NCBI GenBank assembly: GCA_006227775.1
Contig: SBFV01000343.1
Coordinates: 1-7,184 of the forward strand
Source: Gammaproteobacteria bacterium
GTDB lineage: Bacteria > Pseudomonadota > Gammaproteobacteria > Chromatiales > Chromatiaceae
Reading direction: 5' to 3'
Length of the DNA: 7,184 nucleotides
The notes under the pieces were generated by a model. The model was not told the origin of the DNA and ran no database searches. It saw nothing but the letters and a program-made list of their open reading frames with translations. Position 1 is the first letter of the stretch; each line of letters begins with the position of its first letter. The position numbers were made by a program, and so were the translations under genes. This document shows positions 7,113 through 7,184 of the stretch, piece after piece.

Positions 7113-7184
7113 TTACCCCGCCGCTGCGATCGGCTCGCCTTCGGACTCGTCGTCGGCATCCGCCAGCGGGCGCTGAAGGGTCGC
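7113..7184 (-). CDS. Possible C-terminal end of an unknown protein (partial)
   Basis: On the minus strand the window edge opens directly into a 23-codon frame ending in TAA, reading LQRPLADADDESEG then EPIAAAG. Almost all third positions are G or C, and the acidic, alanine-rich ending is typical of a flexible C-terminal tail. The rest of the gene lies beyond the window. It is too short to name, and a chance open frame in GC-rich DNA is possible. If real, it is on the same strand as, and 156 bases upstream of, the DUF4426 gene. Confidence 0.35.
   Translation of the reverse strand, partial: ATLQRPLADADDESEGEPIAAAG

Overview
The window is GC-rich, with short intergenic gaps and strong GC preference at third codon positions. 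It looks like chromosomal DNA of a gammaproteobacterium, and a sulfur-oxidising Chromatiales-type organism is the best guess. The taxonomic hints are a DsrC-family protein with the full two-cysteine C-terminus, a DUF4426 protein (mostly gammaproteobacterial), a SafE-type membrane protein and a long Tex protein. There is no rRNA, tRNA, CRISPR array, insertion sequence or phage gene, so this is ordinary accessory or housekeeping chromosome rather than a mobile island.

Layout. Bases 28-270 (+) encode an 80-residue unknown protein whose ribosome-binding site lies inside a perfect 8-bp inverted repeat. Bases 359-2779 (+) encode Tex, an RNA-binding transcription accessory protein. Bases 2960-3412 (-) encode a small helical, hemerythrin-like protein. 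Bases 3413-3865 form a 450-base gap that may hold a frameshifted reading frame on the minus strand. Bases 3866-4465 (+) encode an HPP-family membrane protein. It faces a DsrC/TusE-family sulfur-carrier gene (4541-4837, -) that ends in a clear intrinsic terminator. Bases 4942-5727 (-) encode a DUF3050 protein, probably starting at TTG. Diverging from it across an AT-rich promoter pocket is a SafE-like membrane protein (5837-6514, +). That gene overlaps by 11 bases the end of a convergent secreted DUF4426 protein (6504-6956, -). A fragment at the right edge (7113-7184, -) may be the C-terminus of another protein.

Few of these genes look like one operon: most are single genes in alternating orientation with their own ribosome-binding sites. 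A loose common theme is redox and sulfur chemistry (DsrC-like carrier, SafE-like membrane protein with conserved cysteines, hemerythrin-like and heme-oxygenase-fold proteins), but the sequence does not prove a shared pathway.

No clearly new multi-gene system was found. The observations most worth checking are: (i) an abrupt change in alanine codon choice inside the SafE-like gene near base 6295, which suggests recombination or a chimeric assembly; (ii) a stand-alone DsrC-like protein that has both functional cysteines but lacks the usual DsrC insertion; (iii) two perfect 8-bp inverted repeats that bury ribosome-binding sites; and (iv) a possible one-base frameshift in a six-base homopolymer.
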